Assembly (NCBI RefSeq): GCF_000702905.1
Contig: NZ_JNKR01000008.1
Span: 1-64,000 of the forward strand
Reading direction: 5' to 3'
Source: Mitsuokella jalaludinii DSM 13811
GTDB taxonomy: Bacteria > Bacillota > Negativicutes > Selenomonadales > Selenomonadaceae
DNA: 64,000 nt
Shown here: piece after piece, positions 7,959 to 15,793 of the stretch
Position numbering within the stretch: position 1 is the stretch's first letter
Layout: every line of letters begins with the position of its first letter
Notes under the pieces: model-generated
What the model saw: only the letters and a program-made list of their open reading frames with translations
Databases searched by the model: none
What the model was told of the DNA's origin: nothing
Position numbers and translations under genes: made by a program

Positions 7959-8550
7959 GGCGCTCGGCGGCGGCGTGATCCGCGAGCAGGTGCTGCGCGC
8001 GAAGGCAGGCGGCATCTCGCACGGGACGTTCATCGCGGCGCGGCAGGAGCTCTGCAAGGCGGGCTTCCTCGCCATCGAGCGCACGGCGCGCAAGCCGCAC
8101 TACCGCCTCATCGACACGGAGCGCGCGGCAAAGGTCATCGCGGAGTCGGAGGCCATCTACGCGCAGGGCGAGGTCGCCGTCTTCGAGGCAAAGGCGAAAG
8201 AGTCGGCCGCCCGGGCAGAGGCACCGCCGCCGCGCAAGGTGATCCCGATCCGGATTGCTCTGGCAAAGAAGGTATCGGAAAATTCCCGGGATTCTCGCGA
8301 TACGACAGACAAGATGGACGGCGTAGCGCTGAAGCTCGTGCCGATCGCGATCTTCGAGGATGGCCTGCCGCACATCGCGGGCCACTTTGCGGATTTTGCG
8401 GACTGGCACGAGGCGCTCGCGGAGGCGTTCGGCGACTTCGACCTCGATGAGGGCGCGGCGCCGCGGACGTACATCCTCTACGTGCCCGCGCGGCGCAGAG
8501 AGGACCACTACGAGGTCTGGCCGATGCCGGACGGCCTCATGGTACTTTAG
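7915..8550 (+). CDS. Second helix-turn-helix protein of the module
   Basis: AGAAGGAGGT lies just before the ATG, so the 44-base overlap with the preceding gene is real coupling. The 211-residue protein starts with a winged-helix-like domain (ALGGGVIREQVLRAKAGGIS, then HGTFIAARQELCKAGFL). A charged Ala/Glu-rich linker follows around residues 70-110, and then a C-terminal domain of unknown type (about residues 120-211) ending in PDGLMVL. The N-terminal part parallels the first protein, including the helix that precedes a GFL/GYL turn, so the two may be distant paralogues. Function is not known; DNA binding is inferred. Confidence 0.6.
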   Translation: MLLTNHAQKLYRGIEALGGGVIREQVLRAKAGGISHGTFIAARQELCKAGFLAIERTARKPHYRLIDTERAAKVIAESEAIYAQGEVAVFEAKAKESAARAEAPPPRKVIPIRIALAKKVSENSRDSRDTTDKMDGVALKLVPIAIFEDGLPHIAGHFADFADWHEALAEAFGDFDLDEGAAPRTYILYVPARRREDHYEVWPMPDGLMVL

Positions 8551-8651
8551 CATTCATAGATTCGATAGTTGATGGGATGGGATGGAATTTGTGCAAGGTC
8601 CATCCTTTCTTTATCCCTATCCCCCACCACCTCTCTAGAAAGGAGTCTATC

Positions 8652-9290
8652 ATGCGAATCTTCATCAACCCAGGTCATGCGCTCGGCGGCCGTCCGGACC
8701 CCGGCGCAGTCAACTGCGAGCACGGCGTGACGGAGGCGGCGATCAACGCGCGCGTCGCGGAGAATGCGCGCATCGCGCTCGAGCGCTGCGGCTACGAGAC
8801 GAAGGTCGTGCAGAGCCACAACCTGCGCGGCGAGGCGCCGGGCTACCCGAATGTCACAGGCCTCGCCAACAGCTGGCCCGCCGATGTCTTCGTCTCGATC
8901 CACGCTAATGCCGGCGGCGGCCGCGGCTGCGAGACGTACGCGTTCAGCACGCACTCGTGGGGCCACGCGCTCGCGACGACGGTGCAGCAGACGCTCTGGC
9001 GCGCCGTCAGCCGCATCGACAAGAGCTTTCCGAACCGCGGCGTCAAGGTCAACCCCGACTTCACGGTGCTGCGGCGCACGGCCATGCCCGCCATCCTCGT
9101 CGAGACGGCCTTCCTCGACACGGAGGAGGACTTCCAGCTGCTCGTCAGCCACGCCGCCGTCTTCGGCCACGCCATCGCCAGCGCCATCGACCAGTTCCTG
9201 CGCGCCCACATCACGCCGGAGGGCGATCTCATTTTCGAAGAAGACGAGCCCGCACCGTTGATGTGGCGGTATGTGCCCGCTACTATATAA
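8652..9290 (+). CDS. N-acetylmuramoyl-L-alanine amidase (Amidase_3)
   Basis: AAAGGAG six bases upstream supports the ATG at 8652 and a 212-residue protein. The Amidase_3 zinc site is visible: FINPGHALGGRPDPGAVN gives the first His, ITEAAINARVA-like VTEAAINARVAENAR carries the Glu, and SIHANAGGGRGCETY the second His. The catalytic Glu lies in LVETAFLDTEED. It cleaves the amide between MurNAc and the stem peptide. No signal peptide or wall-binding domain is present, so it would need a holin-like or other route if it acts outside the cytoplasm. It is followed by DUF1659, DUF2922 and YvrJ genes on the same strand, a grouping seen in other Firmicutes. Confidence 0.88.
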   Translation: MRIFINPGHALGGRPDPGAVNCEHGVTEAAINARVAENARIALERCGYETKVVQSHNLRGEAPGYPNVTGLANSWPADVFVSIHANAGGGRGCETYAFSTHSWGHALATTVQQTLWRAVSRIDKSFPNRGVKVNPDFTVLRRTAMPAILVETAFLDTEEDFQLLVSHAAVFGHAIASAIDQFLRAHITPEGDLIFEEDEPAPLMWRYVPATI

Positions 9291-9308
9291 TAGGAAGGAA
9301 ATCGTCAA

Positions 9309-9331
9309 TGACGTGTCAATTTAAGTGTCAA
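9309..9331. promoter_or_regulatory. Second TTGACAC/GTGTCAA cluster
   Basis: GTGTCAA occurs at 9313-9319 and again at 9325-9331, 12 bases apart. The first copy also forms TGAC-GT-GTCA (9309-9318). The same heptamer stands upstream of the first HTH gene, so both transcription units of the module may share a regulator. Confidence 0.5.
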
Positions 9332-9351
9332 AACTTTCTTATAAATACCCC

Positions 9352-9380
9352 TTGCTTTTGACATGTCAATCCCGTACAAT
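9352..9380 (+). promoter_or_regulatory. Promoter with embedded palindrome, driving DUF1659-DUF2922-YvrJ
   Basis: TTGCTT (9352-9357), a 17-bp spacer and TACAAT (9375-9380) form a sigma-70-like promoter. The perfect palindrome TTGACATGTCAA (9358-9369) fills the spacer directly after the -35 box, a position where a bound protein would block RNA polymerase. Confidence 0.65.
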
Positions 9381-9481
9381 AAAATCAAGGCAAGGGAAAA
9401 CGCTCCTGAGCCTCGGGCAGCTGCCCGGCCTCGCGGCTGCCTGCTGAGGCCCCCACCCTCTCACCTGAAAGGAGAACTATC

Positions 9482-9706
9482 ATGGCTACGCAGCGCACGA
9501 ACATCACGACTTCCCTCAAGATCAAGGTGGAGAACGGCACGACGGATGCCGGTGCCGTCAAGTACGCGACGCGCACGTTCAGCTCCATCAACCCGGAGAT
9601 CAGCGACGAGGACCTGCTCGCCGTCGGCCAGGGCCTCGCCGCCCTGCAGTCGCACGACGTCGGCGACATCCAGCGCGCCGAGAACGCAACGCTTGTCACG
9701 GCCTGA
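9482..9706 (+). CDS. DUF1659 domain protein
   Basis: The 74-residue protein follows AAAGGAG with good spacing. Its sequence (NITTSLKIKVENGT, then ATRTFSSINPEISDEDLLAV) matches my recollection of the DUF1659 family, small Firmicute proteins usually next to DUF2922 and YvrJ. No membrane segment, cysteine or catalytic pattern is visible. It is the first gene after the promoter with the embedded palindrome. Function in the family is not established; the context with an amidase hints at a cell-wall or phage-derived role. Confidence 0.75.
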   Translation: MATQRTNITTSLKIKVENGTTDAGAVKYATRTFSSINPEISDEDLLAVGQGLAALQSHDVGDIQRAENATLVTA

Positions 9707-9812
9707 ACAGCTGACTCGCACTCACCCCTGCACCGGCCGCCGCGGCAGCAGCCGTGACCCTGGCCGGATGAACGGATGAACCATCGCTCACGCATCGAAA
9801 GGAGTCACCACC

Positions 9813-10025
9813 ATGAAACGCACGCTTGAAATCGAATTCCTGCTCGACAACGCCAAGACGAAGACGCTCTCCCTGACCGACCCGAAAGATGACATCTCGG
9901 CCACCGCCGTCCAGACCTGGGCCGAGAACGTCGTCGCCAAGAAGGCCTTCCTGATTGGCGGCGCCTTCCCCGTCGCCTACAAGGGCGCCAGCATCCGCAA
10001 GGTCGACGTCGAAGAGCTCGCCTGA
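9813..10025 (+). CDS. DUF2922 domain protein
   Basis: The 70-residue protein begins after CGAAAGGAG. The pattern of an N-terminal strand (RTLEIEFLLDNAKTKTLSL), the PKDDIS loop and the closing GASIRKVDVEELA are typical of DUF2922, a short Firmicute family that accompanies DUF1659. It is soluble by appearance. About 107 bases separate it from DUF1659 and no terminator intervenes, so the two are likely co-transcribed. Function unknown. Confidence 0.75.
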   Translation: MKRTLEIEFLLDNAKTKTLSLTDPKDDISATAVQTWAENVVAKKAFLIGGAFPVAYKGASIRKVDVEELA

Positions 10026-10150
10026 TCCAATTTCCCCAGCTGACGGCAGCCGGGCTTCCCATCTCCGGCTGCCGCAGCTTTGCCCCACGGCTCAATCGCC
10101 CCACTTTGCCACGCCTCCGGCAATCGCCCCCTGACAAGAAGGTGACCCGC

Positions 10151-10309
10151 ATGGAACAGAACCTCCTGACCGCAATCTCCAGCGTCGGCTTCCCCATCGT
10201 CGTGACGCTCTACCTGCTGACCAGCTTCCAGCGCTCCATGGACCGCTTCACCGAACAGCTCAGCGAGCTCGTCAAAGAGCTCCAGCACCAGCGCCACCTC
10301 ACCCACTGA
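10151..10309 (+). CDS. YvrJ family small membrane protein
   Basis: The ATG at 10151 has AAGGTGA upstream and yields 52 residues. An N-terminal membrane segment (ISSVGFPIVVTLYLLTSF) is followed by an amphipathic charged helix (MDRFTEQLSELVKELQHQ), which is the YvrJ layout. It is the last gene of the plus-strand module and is followed by a strong terminator. A holin-like role next to a signal-less amidase is conceivable, but the single membrane segment and the family's unknown function leave this open. Confidence 0.75.
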   Translation: MEQNLLTAISSVGFPIVVTLYLLTSFQRSMDRFTEQLSELVKELQHQRHLTH

Positions 10310-10326
10310 CCCCTCCCCATAAAAAA

Positions 10327-10358
10327 GCCGTCCTGCAGCATCGTACCTGCAGGGCGGC
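10327..10358. terminator. Bidirectional terminator between YvrJ and rfbA
   Basis: GCCGTCCTGCAG pairs with CTGCAGGGCGGC with one wobble and an 8-base loop. Six A stand to the left and five T to the right, so the hairpin can end both converging transcripts. Confidence 0.85.
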
Positions 10359-10418
10359 TTTTTGCGCCTATACGCCTATATATAGGAAGCTTTTTGTTCC
10401 GTTTTGCTGCGGTAGACC

Positions 10419-11282
10419 TCAGAGGCTCAGCAGATACTTGCCGTAGTCGTTCTTCTTGAGCGGCTTGGCGAGCTCGTGGACCTGGTCGCGCGTGATGTAG
10501 CCCATGCGGTAGGCGATCTCTTCGAGGCAGGCGATCTTGAGGCCCTGGCGGGACTGGATGGTCTGGACGAAGGCGGCTGCCTGCAGCAGGGAGTCGTGGG
10601 TGCCGGTGTCGAGCCAGGCGTAGCCGCGGCGCATGGTCTCGACGTGGAGTTTGTGGCGCGCGAGGTAGGCTTTGTTGACGTCGGTGATCTCGAGCTCACC
10701 GCGCGCCGACGGCTTGACCTGCTTCGCGATATCGACGATGTCCTTGTCGTAGAAGTAGAGGCCCGTCACGGCGAAGTTGGACTTCGGCGCGGCTGGCTTT
10801 TCCTCGAGGCTCACGGCCTCGCCCTGCTCGTCAAACTCGACGACGCCGTAGCGCTCCGGGTCGCTGACGTAGTAGGCGAAGACCGTCGCGCCGTCCGTCT
10901 GTGCGGCCGCGCGCTGCATCATCACGGCGAGGTCGGAGCCGTAGAAGATGTTGTCGCCCAGGACGAGCGCACAGCCCTCGCCCGCAAGGAACTCCTCGCC
11001 GATCAGGAACGCCTGTGCGAGTCCCTTCGGCTCCGGCTGCACGGCGTACGAGATGGATATGCCCCACTGCGAGCCGTCGCCGAGCAGCCGCCGGAAGTTC
11101 GCATTGTCCTCCGGCGTCGTGATCACGAGGATGTCCCGGATGCCCGCGAGCATCAGCGTCGACAGCGGGTAGTAGATCATCGGCTTGTCGTAGACCGGCA
11201 TCAGCTGCTTCGACACCGCGATCGTCAGCGGGTAAAGACGCGTCCCCGAGCCGCCCGCCAAGATAATTCCCTTAGTTATCAT
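10419..11282 (-). CDS. rfbA: Glucose-1-phosphate thymidylyltransferase
   Basis: The 287-residue enzyme starts with the nucleotidyltransferase loop [16 protein letters not shown], followed by [16 protein letters not shown]. It joins glucose 1-phosphate to dTTP to form dTDP-glucose, the first step towards dTDP-rhamnose. [10 protein letters not shown] and [20 protein letters not shown] are typical of RmlA. It is the last gene of the minus-strand polysaccharide block, downstream of rfbC. rfbB and rfbD, needed to complete dTDP-L-rhamnose, are not in this window. Confidence 0.95.
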   Translation of the reverse strand: MITKGIILAGGSGTRLYPLTIAVSKQLMPVYDKPMIYYPLSTLMLAGIRDILVITTPEDNANFRRLLGDGSQWGISISYAVQPEPKGLAQAFLIGEEFLAGEGCALVLGDNIFYGSDLAVMMQRAAAQTDGATVFAYYVSDPERYGVVEFDEQGEAVSLEEKPAAPKSNFAVTGLYFYDKDIVDIAKQVKPSARGELEITDVNKAYLARHKLHVETMRRGYAWLDTGTHDSLLQAAAFVQTIQSRQGLKIACLEEIAYRMGYITRDQVHELAKPLKKNDYGKYLLSL

Positions 11283-11298
11283 ATATTCTCCCCCTAAA

Positions 11299-11350
11299 AG
11301 CCTTCCCCGCGCACGAGGAAGGTGGCAGCCACAGGCTGACGGAAGGGGTC
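11299..11350. repeat. Dispersed palindromic intergenic repeat, copy 1
   Basis: A GC-rich inverted element between rfbA and rfbC: CCTTCC near the left end and GGAAGGGGTC at the right, with GGTGGCAGCCACAGGCTGAC between them. A related copy in the opposite orientation lies at 29300-29346. Similar intergenic repeats are common in Negativicutes and Clostridia (recollection). Confidence 0.55.
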
Positions 11351-11378
11351 GCCTCTCGTCAGCTGCGCATTTCCCTCA

Positions 11379-11948
11379 TCATTTCTCTCCGTAGACGAAG
11401 TTCAGCGACGTCGCCACGCGCTCCTTGAGCGATGGCGCCTTCGTGTCCTTGTCCGACAGGATCACCGGCTCAAGCGGCCACGCGACGCCAATGTCCGGGT
11501 CATCCCAGCGGATGTTGCCGTCGCACTCCGGCGCGTAGTAGTTGTCCGCCTTGTACTGCACCTCGACGTCATCCGTCAGCGTGATGAAGCCGTGCGCAAA
11601 GCCGCGCGGGATGAAGAGCTGCTTCTTGTTCTCCGCCGACAGCTCCACCCCGACCCACTGGCCGAACTGCGGCGAACCCTTGCGGATGTCCACTGCCACA
11701 TCAAAGATCGCCCCGCGCGTCGCCCGCAGGAGCTTCGCCTGGCACATCGGGTTGAGCTGGTAGTGCAGCCCGCGCAGCGTCCCCTTCTGAGCCGAGTACG
11801 ACTGATTGTCCTGCACAAAATCCACCGAGATGCCAGCCGCCTCCATCTTGCGCTTCGACCAGCTCTCCATGAACCATCCGCGCGCATCCCCAAACACCTG
11901 CGGCTCCAGCATAAATACACCCTTGAGTTTCGTTTCTGTTACTTTCAC
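11379..11948 (-). CDS. rfbC: dTDP-4-dehydrorhamnose 3,5-epimerase
   Basis: The 189-residue cupin enzyme shows the RmlC pattern: FMLEPQVFGDARGWFMESW, VQDNQSYSAQKGTLRGLHYQ (catalytic His in the GLHYQ motif) and IPRGFAHGFITL. It epimerises carbon 3 and 5 of dTDP-4-keto-6-deoxyglucose during dTDP-L-rhamnose synthesis. Length is normal. It stands between galU and rfbA on the same strand, with a promoter-like sequence upstream. Together with rfbA it suggests rhamnose in the glycan. Confidence 0.95.
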   Translation of the reverse strand: MKVTETKLKGVFMLEPQVFGDARGWFMESWSKRKMEAAGISVDFVQDNQSYSAQKGTLRGLHYQLNPMCQAKLLRATRGAIFDVAVDIRKGSPQFGQWVGVELSAENKKQLFIPRGFAHGFITLTDDVEVQYKADNYYAPECDGNIRWDDPDIGVAWPLEPVILSDKDTKAPSLKERVATSLNFVYGEK

Positions 11949-11982
11949 GATAAAGGCCCCTTTACAAACATAATGATACCTT

Positions 11983-12010
11983 ATTATAGCACGATGAGCA
12001 TGGCAATCAA
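11983..12010 (-). promoter_or_regulatory. Possible promoter of rfbC-rfbA
   Basis: On the minus strand TTGATT (12005-12010), a 16-bp spacer and TATAAT (11983-11988) precede rfbC by about 35 bases and overlap the 3' end of galU. Confidence 0.45.
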
Positions 12011-12885
12011 AGGCGCAGTATCAAATCCGCCAGATACGCCTGGAACGGTGCGCCGAGGTCTTTGCGGCGCAGGGCGAATTCGACGGTGGCTTTGAGAAAG
12101 CCGAGTTTGTCGCCGAGGTCGTAGCGGATGCCTTCGAAGTCATAGGCGTAGACGGGCTGACGGTTGGCGAGCACCTGCAGGGCGTCGGTCAGCTGGATCT
12201 CGCCGCCTTTGCCGGGCAGTGTATGCGCGAGGATGTCAAAGATCGCCGGTGTGATGATGTAACGGCCCAGTACCGCCATGCGGCTCGGCGCATTCTCTAC
12301 GGCAGGCTTCTCCACCATATCAAGCACCCGCATCGTGCGCGCATCATCCGTCGGCTCTCCCTTGATGATGCCATATGAAGACACCTTGTCCTCCGGTACC
12401 GTCTGGCAGCCAAGGACAGATGAACCTGTCGCATTGTAGACATCGATGAGCTGCTTCAGCGCCGGTCGGCCCTCGCCGTTGTAAACAACATCATCGCCAA
12501 GTAGCACGGCAAACGGCTCATCCTGCACGAACGCGCGCGCACAGAGAACGGCATCGCCGAGGCCCCGCATATGCTGCTGACGGATGTAATGGATATCAAT
12601 GGCCCCCGTCTCGCGCACCATCTTCAGAAGCTCGGTTTTCCCCTTCTTCTCGAGCTCCATCTCCAGCGCCGGTGCCGAATCGAAGTGATCTTCGATGGCC
12701 CGCTTCGCATGGCCGCTGATGATCAGGATCTCCTCAATCCCGCTCGCCAGAGCCTCCTCCACGATGTACTGGATTGTCGGCTTGTCTACGATCGGCAGCA
12801 TCTCCTTCGGCGTCGCCTTCGTCGCCGGTAAAAATCGCGTGCCAAAGCCAGCTGCCGGAATGACTGCCTTGCGAATCCTCTGCAT
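12007..12885 (-). CDS. galU: UTP-glucose-1-phosphate uridylyltransferase
   Basis: The 292-residue protein starts with [20 protein letters not shown] and continues with [19 protein letters not shown], the GalU nucleotide-binding and active-site region. It makes UDP-glucose, the donor for glucose and, after epimerisation, galactose. Its neighbour glf uses UDP-galactopyranose, so the supply fits. A degraded copy of the galU 5' end lies at 15666-15793, showing that this region was rearranged. The intact gene has no visible defect. Confidence 0.95.
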   Translation of the reverse strand: MQRIRKAVIPAAGFGTRFLPATKATPKEMLPIVDKPTIQYIVEEALASGIEEILIISGHAKRAIEDHFDSAPALEMELEKKGKTELLKMVRETGAIDIHYIRQQHMRGLGDAVLCARAFVQDEPFAVLLGDDVVYNGEGRPALKQLIDVYNATGSSVLGCQTVPEDKVSSYGIIKGEPTDDARTMRVLDMVEKPAVENAPSRMAVLGRYIITPAIFDILAHTLPGKGGEIQLTDALQVLANRQPVYAYDFEGIRYDLGDKLGFLKATVEFALRRKDLGAPFQAYLADLILRL

Positions 12886-12937
12886 AATAAATTTCCCTCA
12901 CCTTCTAAAACACGATATTCCCTTGTACTTGTAATTG

Positions 12938-13318
12938 TCACAAATCAAACACATGCTCAAAATTCTTCCGGATAACGGCAAACTTCTTTTTTGCCGCCGC
13001 CTCGTCCTTCTCGACAAGCGAGCAGTACATCTTGAGCTTCGGCTCAGTGCCGGACGGGCGGATGGCAATCCAGGAGCCGTTCTTCATCTTGTACTTGAGC
13101 AGGTTCGTCGCCTGGAGACCTGCGATGCCCTGGAGCTTGTACGAGGCCTGCGCGTCGTAGTAGTAGCCGTACTCCGTGTAGAGCTCGTGCAGGCGGTCGC
13201 AGAGCGTCTTGCCCTGCTTCTTGCAGCAGGCGGCCATCTCGGCGACGAGCAGGAAGTCCGCGAGCTGCAGGCCGAGCGCCAGCGCGCTCTTCTCCTCCGG
13301 GTTCGGCGACTCCGCTCT
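12938..13318 (-). pseudogene. 3' remnant of a phosphoglucomutase/phosphomannomutase gene
   Basis: The open frame reads NPEEKSALALGLQLADFLL, then VAEMAACCKKQGKTLCDRL, and ends with the phosphate-binding loop IAIRPSGTEPKLKMY and a normal C-terminus. This is the last quarter of the alpha-D-phosphohexomutase family only; the catalytic Ser, metal and sugar-binding domains are absent. Upstream, at about 13320-13336, the sequence changes abruptly into the 3' end of the acyltransferase gene. An internal ATG at 13237 could give a 99-residue peptide, but this would not be an enzyme. It marks a recombination junction. Confidence 0.75.
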
Positions 13319-13335
13319 GCGTAAAAGCGATTCCC

Positions 13336-14256
13336 TTACTTTCGCACTCCCAAAATCAGGAATCTCAGCCAGCTGTTCTTACGTATCAAGTGCTCACTGA
13401 TCCAGATGGAAAGGACAATTGCCAGTACTGTACATAGAACAAAGCTGAGCGTATAGAGATGCAGCTTATTCCAAAGGACGACGCGGCAAGGGATCTTGAT
13501 AATGTCGCTGAGGATGTAGATATCCATCGACAAGATACCCCAATGCTCCAAGAGGCGGCTGAGAGACGTGAAGGCTGACTCCTGGCGGCTCAGGATGAGG
13601 GAGAGCCACAGGACCAGCACCGTGCCGCTTGTAGCGGTCAAGAGGAAGCAGGCATGCTCTTTCAGTCCCAACAGGCCATAGAGGCCAAGCAAGAATACTG
13701 TCACGGCCGCCAGGACGTGCCGAGCAGTCAGGTGAAGAACAAAATCTTTCTGCTCCCGCCGCATGTAAATGCCTAAGAGGAAGAAGAACAGGAAATTCGT
13801 AATGATGCCCCAGGGATTCCAGATCAGCAAAGCCGCGGCCGCCACGAGTCCCAGCAACGAAATGCGGAAAGCGAACAAAGCTGCTATGACGGTAATCACA
13901 AATAACGCATAGAGGAACCAGAGCTCACCGTCTGGGTTGACGCCAATGAGGATCTGCCAAATTGTGCTGATGTCATACGGCTTGTTGGCGAAGTTCGACA
14001 GCAGCATCTTGAACGGTGCATAGCAAAGACCGACAAAGACATACGGCACTAGCAAACGCGAGATGCGCTTGCGCACTAAGTCCAGCGGCTTCTGCGCCCG
14101 CGCCAGCATCTTCTGGCGCGACACCATGAAGCCCGCTAAGAAGAAGAACAGCGGCATATGGAAGGAATAAATCACGTCATGCAACCAGCGATACGCCGGT
14201 ATCGATATCCCGGTTGGACTTGTCGCATCTGGGATACAATGGCCAACGACCACCAA
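13336..14256 (-). CDS. Membrane acyltransferase (Acyl_transf_3/OafA type), start disrupted by a G7 tract
   Basis: About 306 residues are open from a TTG at 14256. The body has many membrane segments and the family-typical YSFHMPLFFFLAGFMVSRQ, which includes the conserved FHMPLFF region. It would O-acylate a sugar of the polysaccharide. In the same frame the sequence continues upstream as KRLTYIDVAKGIGIVL, the normal N-terminus, until a TAG just before seven G (14308-14314). An ATG at 14345 with AGAGGAG upstream would be in frame with eight G, and another ATG at 14338 with six G. As sequenced the natural start is therefore out of frame. Phase variation or a sequencing error in the tract are both possible. 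Confidence 0.7.
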   Translation of the reverse strand: MVVVGHCIPDATSPTGISIPAYRWLHDVIYSFHMPLFFFLAGFMVSRQKMLARAQKPLDLVRKRISRLLVPYVFVGLCYAPFKMLLSNFANKPYDISTIWQILIGVNPDGELWFLYALFVITVIAALFAFRISLLGLVAAAALLIWNPWGIITNFLFFFLLGIYMRREQKDFVLHLTARHVLAAVTVFLLGLYGLLGLKEHACFLLTATSGTVLVLWLSLILSRQESAFTSLSRLLEHWGILSMDIYILSDIIKIPCRVVLWNKLHLYTLSFVLCTVLAIVLSIWISEHLIRKNSWLRFLILGVRK

Positions 14257-14307
14257 AACGATGCCAATGCCCTTCGCGACATCAATATACGTCAGACGCT
14301 TGCTTGT

Positions 14308-14314
14308 CCCCCCC
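14308..14314 (-). repeat. G7 homopolymer at the acyltransferase start
   Basis: Seven G on the coding strand separate the Shine-Dalgarno/ATG region from the acyltransferase body. Adding or removing one base would bring one of two upstream ATG codons into frame. Confidence 0.6.
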
Positions 14315-14362
14315 TAGGAGACAAAATTTCCTGCTCATTCTGCATCAGTACATACACTCCTC

Positions 14363-15460
14363 TTACTTCTTCATTTCGACCTTGACGCGCTCCAGGGCGC
14401 TCTTAATGACATCGTCCATGTCGTAGTACTTGTACTCCGCCAGACGGCCGCCGAAGATGATGTTCTCCTCCTGCTCGGCCAGGGCGGCGTACTGCTGGTA
14501 GAGCTTCTGGTTGCGGTCGTTGTTGACCGGGTAATACGCTTCTTCGCCGCGGTGCCAATCGGCCGGATATTCGCGCGTGATGTAGGTGACGGGCTGCGTG
14601 CCGAACTCAAAGTGCTTGTGCTCGATGATGCGGGTGTACGGGACTTCGCGCTCTGTGTAGTTGACGACGGCGCCCCCCTGATGATTCTCCTCCTCAAGGC
14701 GCTCCGTCTCGAAGTGCAGGCCGCGGTACTCGAGCTGGCCGAGCTTGTAATCGAAATACTCGTCAATCGAGCCCGTGTAGACGACCTTCCTGGCCATGGC
14801 CTGATAGGCGGCGCGCTCCTTGAGGTAATCCACACCGGTGCGGACCTCAATGCCGTCAAGCAGAGCCTCAATCAGCTTGTTGTAGCCGCCGACCGGGATG
14901 CCCTGGTAGCGGTCATTGAAGTAGTTGTTGTCGAACGTGTAGCGGACCGGCAAGCGCTTGATGATGAAGGCTGGCAGCTCCGTGCAGCTGCGGCCCCACT
15001 GTTTCTCCGTGTAGCCCTTGATGAGCTTCGTGTAGATGTCCGTGCCGACGAGCGAGATAGCCTGCTCCTCGAGGTTCTGCGGCTCGCCCTTGACGGCCTG
15101 GCGCTGCTCCGCGATGATGGCCTTCGCCTGTGCTGGCGTCACGATGTCCCAGAGCTCGCGGAACGTGTTCATGTTGAACGGCAGGTTGTAGAGATGGCCC
15201 TGATAATTCGCGACCGGCGAATTGATGAAGTTGTTGAACGTGACGAACTGATTGACATACGCCCAGACATCTTCATAGCTCGTGTGGAAGATGTGCGCGC
15301 CGTACTTGTGGATGTTGATGCCATCCTTTTTCTCGCAGTAGACATTGCCCCCCACATGATCCCGGCGCTCCAGCACCAGCACCGACTTGCCCGACTTCTT
15401 CGCCTCATGCGCAAAGACCGCGCCAAACAGGCCGCTGCCAACAATCAGATAATCATACAT
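14363..15460 (-). CDS. glf: UDP-galactopyranose mutase
   Basis: The 365-residue flavoenzyme begins with the FAD-binding motif YLIVGSGLFGAVFAHEA and continues with VLVLERRDHVGGNVYCE. The active-site region KYGAHIFHTSYEDVWAYVNQF and the later WHRGEEAYYPVNNDRN segment fit Glf. It converts UDP-galactopyranose into UDP-galactofuranose, so the glycan may contain galactofuranose. Codon use and GC content are high, unlike the AT-rich glycosyltransferases upstream. It is followed by the acyltransferase on the same strand. Confidence 0.95.
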   Translation of the reverse strand: MYDYLIVGSGLFGAVFAHEAKKSGKSVLVLERRDHVGGNVYCEKKDGINIHKYGAHIFHTSYEDVWAYVNQFVTFNNFINSPVANYQGHLYNLPFNMNTFRELWDIVTPAQAKAIIAEQRQAVKGEPQNLEEQAISLVGTDIYTKLIKGYTEKQWGRSCTELPAFIIKRLPVRYTFDNNYFNDRYQGIPVGGYNKLIEALLDGIEVRTGVDYLKERAAYQAMARKVVYTGSIDEYFDYKLGQLEYRGLHFETERLEEENHQGGAVVNYTEREVPYTRIIEHKHFEFGTQPVTYITREYPADWHRGEEAYYPVNNDRNQKLYQQYAALAEQEENIIFGGRLAEYKYYDMDDVIKSALERVKVEMKK

Positions 15461-15665
15461 GATAATACCCCTCTCTCAACAAAAGCCCCTGTCGGCAAGC
15501 ACGCATCACAGCTGCGGCACAAGCTCTTCAGATACTGCTTGGACTTCTTGCTATGATCTGAATAGAGCCTGCCAAACTGTACAATAAAACTTTATATCCA
15601 GCACCCTAAAACTGCTTTGTATGAGCGCTGATGAACGGAAGCTCGTTTATCCCACGCGCCGATGC

Positions 15666-15793
15666 CTATTCTACAATATACTGAATCGTCGATTTGTCCA
15701 CGATTGGCAGCATCTTCTTCGGTATAGCTTTCGTCACTGATAGAAACGTACACCAATATCAGCTACCAGAATGGCTACCTTGCTCAATCTCAC
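15666..15793 (-). pseudogene. Degraded 5' fragment of a second galU
   Basis: Read on the minus strand, one frame gives KKMLPIVDKSTIQYIV, almost the same as GalU residues about 27-42 ([16 protein letters not shown]). The bases upstream align with the galU start region through a frameshift and a stop. The fragment covers about 125 bases and then breaks off. Its 5' edge touches the stop codon of the adjacent glycosyltransferase. The remaining 15461-15665 holds no gene I can support. Confidence 0.8.

Noticed and set aside
15461-15665. Small gene between glf and the galU remnant
   Set aside because: No frame with a start, Shine-Dalgarno sequence and protein-like composition.
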